Source of the DNA: Saprospiraceae bacterium
GTDB taxonomy: Bacteria > Bacteroidota > Bacteroidia > Chitinophagales > Saprospiraceae
Direction: 5' to 3'
Length of the DNA: 16,823 nt
NCBI GenBank assembly: GCA_027009605.1
Contig: JALVCY010000077.1
Coordinates: forward strand, 1 to 16,823
Shown: in pieces, positions 1 to 6,528 of the stretch
How positions within the stretch are numbered: the first letter of the stretch is position 1
How the letters are laid out: each line of letters starts with the position of its first letter
Notes under the pieces: model-generated
The model's input: only the letters and a program-made list of their open reading frames with translations
The model's database searches: none
Told to the model about the DNA's origin: nothing
Position numbers and translations under genes: made by a program

Positions 1-41
1 TTAAATACGCCATTTGAAGGGGGACGCCATGAACGTCGAGT

Positions 42-55
42 CCGGAAAATTCCGG
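42..55. repeat. Short palindrome before the tandem array
   Basis: CCGGAA (42-47) and TTCCGG (50-55) are perfect reverse complements around AA. It lies only 6 bp before the 27-bp array. It could belong to the same repetitive region or be chance; no T-run follows on either strand. Confidence 0.35.
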
Positions 56-61
56 TTTAGG

Positions 62-250
62 TGTTATTTGGGCGAACACAAGGTTTGCTGTTACTTGGGT
101 GAACACAAGGTTCGCTGTTACTTGGGCGAACACAAGGTTCGCTGTTACTTGGGCGAACACAAGGTTCGCTGTTACTTGGGTGAACACAAGGTTCGCTGTT
201 ACTTGGGCGAACACAAGGTTCGCTGTTACTTGGGCGAACACAAGGTTCGC
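62..250. repeat. Seven-copy 27-bp tandem array with a hairpin in each unit
   Basis: Seven head-to-tail units of exactly 27 bp start at 62, 89, 116, 143, 170, 197 and 224. Each unit has a 10-bp linker (TGTTACTTGG) and a 17-bp core, GCGAACACAAGGTTCGC, whose 6-bp arms are perfect reverse complements around a 5-nt loop. Copies 2 and 5 carry GTGAAC instead of GCGAAC. Copy 1 has GTTTGC in its right arm and one more change in its linker. Copies 2-4 and copies 5-7 are identical as 81-bp blocks. There are no spacers, so this is not a CRISPR array. The unit length is a multiple of three, so several frames stay open across it, but nothing suggests translation. The array begins about 25 bp past the stop codon of the minus-strand TPR gene. 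Its function is unknown; it resembles intergenic palindromic repeats (REP-like) in general form only. Confidence 0.95.
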
Positions 251-252
251 CC
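232..252. repeat. Extended palindrome at the array edge next to the TPR gene
   Basis: In the last unit the stem grows from 6 to 8 bp because the flank supplies extra C residues: GGGCGAAC (232-239), loop ACAAG, GTTCGCCC (245-252). Internal copies are followed by TGTT and lack this extension. This edge may therefore represent the complete original palindrome from which the tandem copies expanded. That origin is an inference. Confidence 0.7.
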
Positions 253-277
253 CTACGTGCATATACCGCCATACCCT

Positions 278-1666
278 TTAGGTGCGATATTGCTCAATTA
301 CCTTGATGATTTCCCCATCTTGGGCTAAATTTGGAATAAACTCGAAAAGTAGTGAGTGCGCCTTAAAATCAATGGTAAGCGCTTCGGCAAGCCAGTATTT
401 GGCTTCTTCCCGTTTGCCGGTTTGGATTAAAAAGGCAATTTTGTAGTAAATGTACTGGTCGATGTTGAAAAATGACGAGAGCTCTTCTAGGCTATCTTCT
501 AGCTGCTCAAATTGCTCCGTAACAAAAAGAAATTTGATGAAGGGATACCAAGTTTCCATTAAGTCGGGGGCGATGATGATGGATTCTTGATAGTATTCAA
601 GTGCTTTTTCGTTATCTCCAAGAAGGAAGTAGGCATTGGCTAATTCGATAACAAAGATTTCATTATTGGGGTTTAGGACAACAGCTTTGTGAAGATTTTT
701 TAATGCGGATTTAGGATTGTAAGACAGGAGTGCGACGCCTAATAAATGATAGGCTTCCTCTAGTTCCGGGGATGTGTCAATGGTCTGCTGTAGAAGCGCA
801 ATGGCTTGTTGGTTCTGGTTGGTTTTAATGTAGCAATGGCTAAGTCTGATTATGGCGTCAGGGTCACGATAATTGATGTTATTTAGATATTCGAGGTAAT
901 AATTAATGGCTTTGTCATACTCGTCGATACTCTCTAGGCATTCAGCTGTTTGGAAATAGGCTGATTTGTTGGTAGGGTCAATGGCAATGGCATACTCAAA
1001 GGCGTCGGTCGCTTCAAAGCATTCTCCAAGTGTTTTGTGAGCGGTGCCCAAGTTACCCCAAGCGGTGGATGAGAAGGGGTAAATGTCAATTACTTTGTTG
1101 AGGAAAGAGATGGCATCGGAATGATTGGAAGTGATTTCCGTAAAAAACAAATGCCTGTCTAGGAGTTCTTCGATTTGTTCTTTAGGGGCGCTAAAAATCT
1201 GACTCTTGGTTACTTGGTATAGGTTTTCAAACTGCTGCATCTTTTCAAAAATAGAGGCTTGGAGCTGATACACACTAAAATCATTTTTTTTCTCATTATC
1301 TAATTGTCCTAGCAGATCCAATGCTTCTTTATTTTGTCCGGTCGCACTGAGTGCTTTCGCACGGAGCAACTGGGCTGTTCGTGACAGGCTGGCCAAATGG
1401 TCAATATCGCTGAGCACGGAAAGAGCTTGTTGTGGTTTGTTGAGTAAAAGCAGTATCTCAGATTTTTTTACTAAAAAATCAGGCGTAAAAGGATAAATTT
1501 GGATTGCGGAGTCAACGACTTCAAGTCCAAGCGAATATTTTTTCAAATAAATACAAAAATCAGCCAATTCTTGATAGACCGTTTTCTCAAGGTTTGGAAC
1601 GCTTTCGCTTTGTGACAGTGCCGTGTACTCAAAAAGTAGTTTTTCTAGGCGATTGAAATGCTTCAT
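278..1666 (-). CDS. TPR-repeat protein
   Basis: A 462-aa protein built almost entirely of tetratricopeptide-type helical pairs. The clearest repeats lie in the central and C-terminal parts, for example AWGNLGTAHKTLGECFEA, SAYFQTAECLESIDEYDKA and FVIELANAYFLLGDNEKAL, with the usual small residues (A/G) in the first helix and P after the second (IDPTN, LNPNN, IAPD). No signal peptide, membrane segment or catalytic domain is visible, so it is probably a cytoplasmic scaffold for protein-protein contacts. The N-terminal 150 residues are more divergent but still helical and repetitive (LLLNKPQQALSVLSDI). The start is the only good ATG, followed by KHFNRLEKLLFEY. No partner gene lies next to it: the adjacent EamA gene is on the same strand but 323 bp away. 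The specific partner cannot be inferred. The family call is sure; the function is open. Confidence 0.9.
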   Translation of the reverse strand: MKHFNRLEKLLFEYTALSQSESVPNLEKTVYQELADFCIYLKKYSLGLEVVDSAIQIYPFTPDFLVKKSEILLLLNKPQQALSVLSDIDHLASLSRTAQLLRAKALSATGQNKEALDLLGQLDNEKKNDFSVYQLQASIFEKMQQFENLYQVTKSQIFSAPKEQIEELLDRHLFFTEITSNHSDAISFLNKVIDIYPFSSTAWGNLGTAHKTLGECFEATDAFEYAIAIDPTNKSAYFQTAECLESIDEYDKAINYYLEYLNNINYRDPDAIIRLSHCYIKTNQNQQAIALLQQTIDTSPELEEAYHLLGVALLSYNPKSALKNLHKAVVLNPNNEIFVIELANAYFLLGDNEKALEYYQESIIIAPDLMETWYPFIKFLFVTEQFEQLEDSLEELSSFFNIDQYIYYKIAFLIQTGKREEAKYWLAEALTIDFKAHSLLFEFIPNLAQDGEIIKVIEQYRT

Positions 1667-1989
1667 ATTTTATTACATTGTTTGTGTAGTGCGGCGTAAA
1701 TATACAGTAAATAATAGCAGATTAAGGTAGTTTTTGGAGATATTTTTTTACATATTTTTTTTTATAAACTAAAGAATGCGTTTTATAACTTTCACTTTAT
1801 TAGGTAGTTATGGCGATTTTGTTAAATTTGTAGTTTGTATGCTTTTTAATAAGCTATTGTTCAAGGGGTTTTAGATTTTATTTATCTCCATTTATTTTTA
1901 TTACTTATTTTAAAAAAATATAGGTGTTACTTTCTTAAAAAAAGTGCCTAATATGTGACATTTTTTTATTTGTAGATTTTGGGGCAATT
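1667..1989. other. AT-rich intergenic gap, no gene seen
   Basis: A 323-bp gap between two minus-strand genes. It must hold the promoter of the TPR gene and the transcript end of the EamA gene. Long T tracts on the plus strand (around 1743-1749 and 1757-1765) are A tracts upstream of the TPR gene. An imperfect hairpin on the minus strand (about 1921-1949, arms TAGG/CCTA and ACTTT/AAAGT with a bulge), followed by a run of seven T, may terminate the EamA transcript, but the stem is weak. No TAnnTTTG box for the TPR gene was found on the minus strand. The longest small reading frame noticed (plus strand, near 1787, about 33 codons) has no support as a gene. Confidence 0.6.
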
Positions 1990-2868
1990 TTATTTTTTGC
2001 TGACTAAGTAAACCCCTAAAAATATTAAAAGAAAAAGAAAACTATCCCGCAAATCCAAGTGATCTTTTCCCAATAAGGTGGCAATAACAGTGGCTAAAAC
2101 CGGCTGTAAATAGATATAAAAACTTACAGTCGAAGCAGGGACGACCCGTAGGGCACTAACATTTAAGTAGTAGGTCAGAAAGGTCGCAAAGAATAGTACA
2201 TATCCCGTTGCCAGCCATATTTTTAGTGGAAACGTACTCCATGAGACATGAAGCAGTGACGGCAGCCCAAAAGGCAAGACAAAGATAAACCCAAATAAAA
2301 AGACCCACCTTAGTACAACTAATGGCGGATATTTTTTGAGCAAATCTTTGATGATGATGAGATAGATGGCATAGCTGGCGGCATTCAGAAATACCATTAA
2401 GTCGCCATTCGCATGTGAAGGCGTAAAGTCCGGTGGCTTACCCCCGGTGATAATCAAAACCGCACCGGTCATTCCCAGCCCGATGCCTAGTAGTTTTTTT
2501 AGGCTGATGGCTTCCATACGGAGCAAAAGGGCAATCACCAAGACTAAAATTGGTGTGGTGGTCATGATTAAGGCCGCATGGATGGGCGTAGTGTATTTTA
2601 GCCCATAAAAGAAAAGGAGCATGTTGGCGGCAGCTCCAAAAAGTCCGGAAAGGACGAGTCTGAGCCAATCTTTTTTGCTAATTGTTATTCTCGCCTTCCG
2701 GCTGAAAATAAAAAACAGAATGACCGCACAAGAAATCCGCAAAACAATAAATCCGCTTGGGGAAATATAGTTGTCATCCAAGACTTCCTTGGCGATGGAA
2801 AAGGTTGCGCCATAAATTAGGGCAACCAAAAATAAAAGTAGATGGGCAATAGGTTGACTGAGCTTCAA
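1990..2868 (-). CDS. EamA-type (DMT superfamily) transporter
   Basis: A 292-aa inner-membrane protein with about ten hydrophobic segments in two similar halves (roughly residues 8-140 and 155-290), the layout of EamA/RhaT-type drug-metabolite transporters. Family hallmarks include the N-terminal ALIYGATFSIAK, the first-half segment TTPIHAALIMTTTPILVLV with conserved prolines, and the equivalent second-half segment VVPASTVSFYIYLQPVLATV followed by a loop and a last helix ending in KK. The length is normal for the family. Substrates in this family (amino acids, purines, other metabolites) cannot be read from sequence. It is transcribed alone: a terminator at 2941-2981 separates it from the upstream sigma operon. 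No convincing promoter box was found in 2869-2940. Confidence 0.9.
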   Translation of the reverse strand: MKLSQPIAHLLLFLVALIYGATFSIAKEVLDDNYISPSGFIVLRISCAVILFFIFSRKARITISKKDWLRLVLSGLFGAAANMLLFFYGLKYTTPIHAALIMTTTPILVLVIALLLRMEAISLKKLLGIGLGMTGAVLIITGGKPPDFTPSHANGDLMVFLNAASYAIYLIIIKDLLKKYPPLVVLRWVFLFGFIFVLPFGLPSLLHVSWSTFPLKIWLATGYVLFFATFLTYYLNVSALRVVPASTVSFYIYLQPVLATVIATLLGKDHLDLRDSFLFLLIFLGVYLVSKK

Positions 2869-2940
2869 TTTTTTCTTGCAAAAGAAGGGAGAATTTGAGA
2901 CTTTTGTTGCACTTTATTTTTTGCGAGCCTAAGGAATGAT

Positions 2941-2981
2941 AAAAAAAGCAGTAGGGTAACACCGTGGCATCTCCCTACTGC
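2941..2981 (-). terminator. Intrinsic terminator of the sigma-factor operon
   Basis: GCAGTAGGG (2948-2956) and CCCTACTGC (2973-2981) are perfect 9-bp complementary arms around a 16-nt loop. On the minus strand the stem runs directly into TTTTTTT (2947-2941). It lies about 60 nt beyond the stop of the Spy/CpxP-like gene and before the EamA gene. This is a textbook rho-independent terminator for the minus-strand operon. An outer CTAAGG (2929-2934) / CCTTAG (2997-3002) pair flanks it but may be chance. Confidence 0.85.
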
Positions 2982-3043
2982 TATATTGTATGCTAGCCTT
3001 AGCCTTTACAAATTATCCGGTCATTAGACAGCGAAACTGTAAC

Positions 3044-3535
3044 TTAATCTCTTGGATGTCTCGGGTGGTCAGGTCTGTTCTTTCTACCTTTACCGGCTGG
3101 AGACATTTTCCTACGTTTATGGTTTTTCAATTTCTTGATTAGCTCTCTTTTAAAATGTCTTTGGGTGAGTTGAAGTTTGACGATTTTTCGTAGGGGCAAG
3201 ACGCCTTCCAAGTCCTTCGCCAATTTTCGCTGTAAGTTGATTTCTTGTTCTTGGTGACTAAAGAATCCATTCAAAAGGTTTTGTAGCTCGGCATCACTCA
3301 TGAATTCGATTTGTTCCTTTTTAGGACGATTCTTGCGCAATGCTTTTAAGTCATTTTCATATTGGTTGTAGATGGGCCAGAATTTTTCGGCTTCGGCCGG
3401 TGTTAGGGCTAATTGCTCGGTGAAAAAACCGACCTTAAAGGCCTTTATACGAGCTTTTTTGTTTGGCGGCTGGGCAAAGGTAACCGTCGTGGCTAAAAGC
3501 AAGAAAAAAATACCAAAATGCTTTATTAATTTCAT
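3044..3535 (-). CDS. Secreted Spy/CpxP-like (LTxxQ-type) protein
   Basis: A 163-aa protein with an N-terminal signal peptide (basic start MKLIKH, hydrophobic FFLLLATTVTFA, likely cut before Q22), so it is probably periplasmic. The mature part is mostly helical. It contains LALTPAEAEKFWPIY (residues 42-56) and LQLTQRHFKRELIKKL (121-136), two LT-type motifs spaced as in small periplasmic chaperone/stress-sensor proteins of the Spy/CpxP/LTxxQ group. The last 50 residues are strikingly basic, with about 19 Lys/Arg plus 4 His against 3 acidic residues. It is the third gene of an operon with an ECF sigma factor and a membrane protein, 24 bp after the latter. In Bacteroidota such proteins often accompany ECF sigma genes. 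A role in sensing envelope stress is inferred from that context. Confidence 0.75.
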   Translation of the reverse strand: MKLIKHFGIFFLLLATTVTFAQPPNKKARIKAFKVGFFTEQLALTPAEAEKFWPIYNQYENDLKALRKNRPKKEQIEFMSDAELQNLLNGFFSHQEQEINLQRKLAKDLEGVLPLRKIVKLQLTQRHFKRELIKKLKNHKRRKMSPAGKGRKNRPDHPRHPRD

Positions 3536-3559
3536 ATCAGAAAAATTTTTGTGGTGTGA

Positions 3560-4021
3560 TTAAAGTTGTATTTCAATGTACTCTTCTAAGAGCTCTTCAT
3601 TGATGTCGTTAATGTCAATTTCGTCAAGCAGGTCATTGTCTGTCGGAGTTGTTACAAGGTCAGCATCGTCCAAAAGATTGATTAATTCATCTTCCGTAAT
3701 ATTATCAATATTGTCTTCCATGTAGGCAAGTATTTCTTCTTGCTCAATGGTGTCTTGACTCGTCGGTGTAGGGCTTTCAAAGAAGGGCTTTATAATCCAA
3801 GTCATGCCTAAAATGATGATGCCTATTGCGGCTATTTTTGCCAAATAAATAAGCTTTACTCTTTTAGTCTTAACCGGCTCATTTTTAATGTTTTGTGCGA
3901 TTATTTTTTGATTTAGTTGTTCAAAATAATCATCCGGCAAGCCCTGTTGTCGCTGCTGCTTAATCGAATCCAAAAGAGGAGATAAATGCTCCAGTTCTTT
4001 TTTGATTTCAGGATCTTTCAT
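3560..4021 (-). CDS. Single-pass membrane protein, probable anti-sigma factor
   Basis: A 153-aa protein with three parts: a hydrophilic N-terminal region (1-55) containing LPDDYFEQLNQKI, one membrane helix (about 57-77), and a C-terminal tail (81-153) with about 25 Asp/Glu and no Lys or Arg. By the positive-inside rule the basic stretch KTKRVK at 51-56 puts the N-terminus in the cytoplasm and the acidic tail in the periplasm. Its start codon lies 1 bp after the sigma-factor stop codon, which implies translational coupling. This position and topology fit an anti-sigma factor, but there is no Cys at all and no HxxxCxxC zinc motif, so it is not a classical ZAS protein. The call rests on context; it could also be a membrane adaptor of unknown role. 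Confidence 0.6.
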   Translation of the reverse strand: MKDPEIKKELEHLSPLLDSIKQQRQQGLPDDYFEQLNQKIIAQNIKNEPVKTKRVKLIYLAKIAAIGIIILGMTWIIKPFFESPTPTSQDTIEQEEILAYMEDNIDNITEDELINLLDDADLVTTPTDNDLLDEIDINDINEELLEEYIEIQL

Positions 4022-4022
4022 G

Positions 4023-4571
4023 TCAGAGAATATTGTTAATTTTTAAGTAGTTTTCCAGTTTTTTGATTGCGTGGTGATAGCTGGCCTTGAGCGCCCCCGT
4101 GGACGTGCCGGTTATCTGTGCAATGTCTTGATAGGTCATCTCATCAAAATATCGAAGATGGAAGACCAACCTTTGTTTTTCAGGTAACAACGCAATGGCT
4201 TGTTCGAGTCTTTTTAGGGTGTTTTGTTCATCATGATACGCAGGCGATTTTTGTTGGACAACGTGCTCGCTGTCTAGGGGGTGAGTCTCTTTCTGCTTGC
4301 GCAAAAAAGTGAGAGCTTCGTTGGTGGCAATCCGATAAAGCCAAGTGTAAAGTTTGGCTTCAGACTTGAATCCATTAATCCCCTTGAAAATCTTCAAGAA
4401 AGTATTTTGAACGACGTCGTCGGCATCCTCATGCGATTTGACGATGCTTCGAATGTGCCAATATAGCCGCCGGCTGTAGTGTTCAACCAGCAGTTTAAAG
4501 CCTTGTTCGATGGTCGCATGATTTTGCAACAGCTTCACTATCCTGTCATCACTGTCATCTTTTTTGTGCAT
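4023..4571 (-). CDS. ECF-type RNA polymerase sigma factor (sigma-70 family)
   Basis: A 182-aa protein of normal ECF length. Region 2 spans about residues 26-92, with the core-binding and -10-recognition signature DADDVVQNTFLKIF (49-62) and GFKSEAKLYTWLYRIATNEAL. A short linker follows, then region 4 (about 116-173) with ALLPEKQRLVFHLRYFDEMTYQDIAQI and the helix-turn-helix GTSTGALKASYHHAIKKL. It would direct RNA polymerase to a small regulon, probably including its own operon, and be held inactive by the membrane protein encoded immediately downstream. The start MHKKDDSDD is the first ATG, with no in-frame alternative that keeps region 2 intact. No TAnnTTTG box was found just upstream, as expected if the operon is autoregulated from a sigma-specific promoter. 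Confidence 0.93.
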   Translation of the reverse strand: MHKKDDSDDRIVKLLQNHATIEQGFKLLVEHYSRRLYWHIRSIVKSHEDADDVVQNTFLKIFKGINGFKSEAKLYTWLYRIATNEALTFLRKQKETHPLDSEHVVQQKSPAYHDEQNTLKRLEQAIALLPEKQRLVFHLRYFDEMTYQDIAQITGTSTGALKASYHHAIKKLENYLKINNIL

Positions 4572-4666
4572 TCAAACTGCGTATTTGTTGAGTAAGACTA
4601 ACGCTGATGGGAAAGGTTTAATTGGGGCTTATTTTTTTGTAGATTTGCGCAGATTTAATTTCCCGC

Positions 4667-4685
4667 TCCCGTACAGCTGTCGGGA
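4667..4685. repeat. Near-perfect palindrome
   Basis: TCCCG (4667-4671) and CGGGA (4681-4685) flank the self-complementary ACAGCTGT. Apart from one extra T at 4672 the whole element is an 18-bp perfect palindrome. It lies between the sigma operon and the lipoprotein gene and only 7 bp before the heptanucleotide array. It may be an intergenic repeat or a binding site for a dimeric regulator; no T-run makes it a terminator. Confidence 0.55.
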
Positions 4686-4692
4686 TTCGCAG

Positions 4693-4748
4693 ATTGCTCA
4701 CTGCTCACAACTCACCACTCACTACTCACCACTCACTACTCACTACTC
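4693..4748. repeat. Eight-copy heptanucleotide tandem repeat
   Basis: Eight 7-bp units run from 4693 to 4748. The four at the right end are ACTACTC or ACCACTC, and they decay leftwards to ACAACTC, ACTGCTC and ATTGCTC. Every unit keeps A at position 1 and CTC at positions 5-7. The array stops 5 bp before the stop codon of the minus-strand lipoprotein gene and is noncoding. The gradient of divergence suggests that the newest copies are nearest that gene. No function can be assigned. Confidence 0.85.
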
Positions 4749-4753
4749 CTTAT

Positions 4754-5476
4754 TCAGATTTCTATCTCAGCGGTATAGTATTCCAAGAGTGCTTTCATTT
4801 CTACGTTACTTTCATGGTGATTGATTCTCTTTTGGTAGGTGGCGGAGATGATGATGGGAGGTGTTAGGCCGGAGTCTGCTAGGTTGATTTTGATGGGCAT
4901 TTTGACTTGGCCTTTATATTCTTTGGATACGCTTTTGCCTTTGCTTCCGCTCAAAACGATGATAATGTGGTCATTATTTTCTAATTTGGATTGGGAGTTG
5001 ATGAAGACTAGGTTGCCTTCCTTCCTTGCGGAAAACTGTTTAAGCATCGGGGTATTGACTGAAAAATGAAGTAAATCCTTGATTTGAAGGTCAATTTTTT
5101 GAGGAAATACATCCTTAGTCTTTGCGGTGTATTTTGAGGGAAATTTGGGGGAGGGGTGCTTGGCTTCCATTTGGATTCCATTGTAGATGACTTCTGAGTC
5201 GAATTGGCAAGATTCGGCATTTTTCCAAGACGAGCCCTTTGTTGCTACCAATTCCGCTAAGCTTTCTTGCGTATCCACGATGTATCTAAAATAAAAGGCA
5301 AGAAAGTACTTTCCCGAAGTATTATTATCCTTGTTTGATGCTTGATGGCTATTTGGATGCGTTGTCTCTGCTGTTTTTGAAGGAGTTTTATCCGGCTTTG
5401 ATGTTTTTGAGCGATCATTTTGGCAGGCTGTGCCAACGAGTGCGACAAGTAATGCAAGGGTGACTATTTTTTTCAT
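4754..5476 (-). CDS. Probable lipoprotein of unknown function
   Basis: A 240-aa protein whose start is placed at the ATG of MKKIVTLALLVALVGTAC. An upstream in-frame ATG at 5518 would add 14 polar residues before the signal peptide and is unlikely. The N-terminus is a basic-hydrophobic export signal ending at Cys18, a plausible lipidation site although G-T-A is not the strictest lipobox. A Ser/Thr/Lys/Asn-rich linker (about 19-55) follows, as is usual for a lipoprotein tether. The remainder (about 56-240) has alternating beta-type segments such as KYFLAFYFRYIVDT, DHIIIVLSGS and PPIIISATYQK and ends in LLEYYTAEIEI. No known domain is recognised. It is divergent to the hydroxyacid dehydrogenase gene and separated from the sigma operon by repeats. 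Confidence 0.7.
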   Translation of the reverse strand: MKKIVTLALLVALVGTACQNDRSKTSKPDKTPSKTAETTHPNSHQASNKDNNTSGKYFLAFYFRYIVDTQESLAELVATKGSSWKNAESCQFDSEVIYNGIQMEAKHPSPKFPSKYTAKTKDVFPQKIDLQIKDLLHFSVNTPMLKQFSARKEGNLVFINSQSKLENNDHIIIVLSGSKGKSVSKEYKGQVKMPIKINLADSGLTPPIIISATYQKRINHHESNVEMKALLEYYTAEIEI

Positions 5477-5537
5477 AGATATTGAGTTTGGGTGTGTTTT
5501 TCCGCAAGGAGAAAACAAAAAATGTGGTAATATTGCG

Positions 5538-5545
5538 CAAAATTA
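5538..5545 (-). promoter_or_regulatory. Possible -7 box for the lipoprotein gene
   Basis: On the minus strand TAATTTTG matches the Bacteroidota TAnnTTTG -7 consensus. It would give a leader of roughly 55 nt before the ATG at 5476. No proper TTTG lies at the expected -33 distance (best is TTTC), so support is weak. Confidence 0.3.
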
Positions 5546-5551
5546 GTGCAA

Positions 5552-6505
5552 ATGAAGTCTAAAAAAGAAAATCAAAGGGTTTATATAACGGATGATGTCC
5601 ACCCCTTGTTGATTGAGGGGCTGAAAGAATTGGGCTATGAAATTGACTATGAGCCCAAAGTGCCTTTGATTCAAGTCAGAAAAAAAATTGGAAATTACGA
5701 TGGGATTGTCATCAATAGTAAGGTGTTGATGGATCAAGCGATGTTGGATGCGGCACCAAAATTAAAATTTATCGCAAGATTAGGCTCGGGTTTGGAGATT
5801 ATAGATTTGGCTTACGCAAAAAAGAAGGGGGTGAAGGTGTTTCGGGCTCCGGCCGGCAATAGCAATGCGGTAGGAGAGCATGCGCTGGGCATGTTGTTAG
5901 CACTCGCCAATAACCTAGTCAAGGCGAATGCAGAGGTAAAGTCCATGGTTTGGGACAGGGAGGGAAATCGTGGATTTGAATTAAAGGGAAAAACCATAGG
6001 AATCATTGGGTTTGGGCATACGGGCAGTCAATTTGCTCGAAAGCTAAAAGGGTTTCAAACAAAAATATTAGTATTTGACAAATATAAGCAGCGTTTTGCA
6101 GATGAGTTTCGTTATGTGACCATCGTTAAGAAATTAGAGACCCTTTTGGCGAAAGCAGATGTACTCAGTTTTCATCTGCCTTTAACAGAAGAAACGATGG
6201 GTTTTTTTGACGAAAGTCGGATGAATACCTGTAAAAAAGGGGTTATCTTGGTGAATACGTCCCGAGGAAAAGTCATCCCGACAGAGATTTTGTTAAAAGG
6301 ATTGAAAAGTGGGCAAATTGGCGGTGCTTGCTTAGACGTATTTGAGAATGAAAAGCCAAAAACCTATTCTACTAAGGAGCAAAAAGACTATCAGACTTTA
6401 TTTGGGATGTCCAATGTTATCGTGACCCCTCACGTGGCAGGCTGGACAAAAGAGTCAAAAATTAAGCTGTCTGAAATACTGCTTCGCCAAATAAAAAGGC
6501 TGTGA
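5552..6505 (+). CDS. D-2-hydroxyacid dehydrogenase, phosphoglycerate dehydrogenase-like
   Basis: A 317-aa NAD(P)-dependent dehydrogenase of the D-isomer-specific 2-hydroxyacid family. The nucleotide-binding motif is GFGHTG at 153-158, followed by D176 in ILVFDKY, which favours NAD over NADP. The catalytic set is complete: Arg238 in VNTSRG, Glu267 in DVFENEKP and His294 in TPHVAGW, with spacing close to the SerA pattern. The substrate-binding loop ARLGSGLEIID (75-85) is also typical. There is no ACT or other regulatory domain, so it is a short-form enzyme. It could act in serine synthesis or on another 2-keto/2-hydroxyacid; the substrate is not fixed by sequence. The ATG at 5552 is preferred to a GTG six bases upstream. 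It appears monocistronic, with no serC or other pathway gene nearby. Confidence 0.9.
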   Translation: MKSKKENQRVYITDDVHPLLIEGLKELGYEIDYEPKVPLIQVRKKIGNYDGIVINSKVLMDQAMLDAAPKLKFIARLGSGLEIIDLAYAKKKGVKVFRAPAGNSNAVGEHALGMLLALANNLVKANAEVKSMVWDREGNRGFELKGKTIGIIGFGHTGSQFARKLKGFQTKILVFDKYKQRFADEFRYVTIVKKLETLLAKADVLSFHLPLTEETMGFFDESRMNTCKKGVILVNTSRGKVIPTEILLKGLKSGQIGGACLDVFENEKPKTYSTKEQKDYQTLFGMSNVIVTPHVAGWTKESKIKLSEILLRQIKRL

Positions 6506-6528
6506 GAAAATAAGCAAAAGCACTAAAA

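Noticed and set aside
24..30. ACGCCAT present twice (7-13 and 24-30)
   Set aside because: Too short to separate from chance, with no further structure.
62..250. Possible CRISPR array
   Set aside because: The units are directly adjacent with no variable spacers, and no cas gene is present in the window.
14..328. A 104-codon plus-strand reading frame through the tandem array with a nine-residue repeat (CYLGEHKVR)
   Set aside because: Open frames arise on both strands because the unit is 27 bp. The frame runs into the end of the TPR gene on the other strand and has no signal, domain or promoter.
1824..1831. TAAATTTG on the plus strand, which fits TAnnTTTG
   Set aside because: No TTTG at the -33 distance and no plus-strand gene follows; both flanking genes are on the minus strand.
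4564..4824. Plus-strand reading frame across the heptad array
   Set aside because: Low-complexity product (SQLTTHYSPLTTHYS) created by the repeat; it overlaps two real genes on the minus strand.
5477..5518. Longer start for the lipoprotein, adding 14 residues
   Set aside because: It would place a polar stretch before the export signal and spoil it; the internal ATG gives a normal lipoprotein signal.
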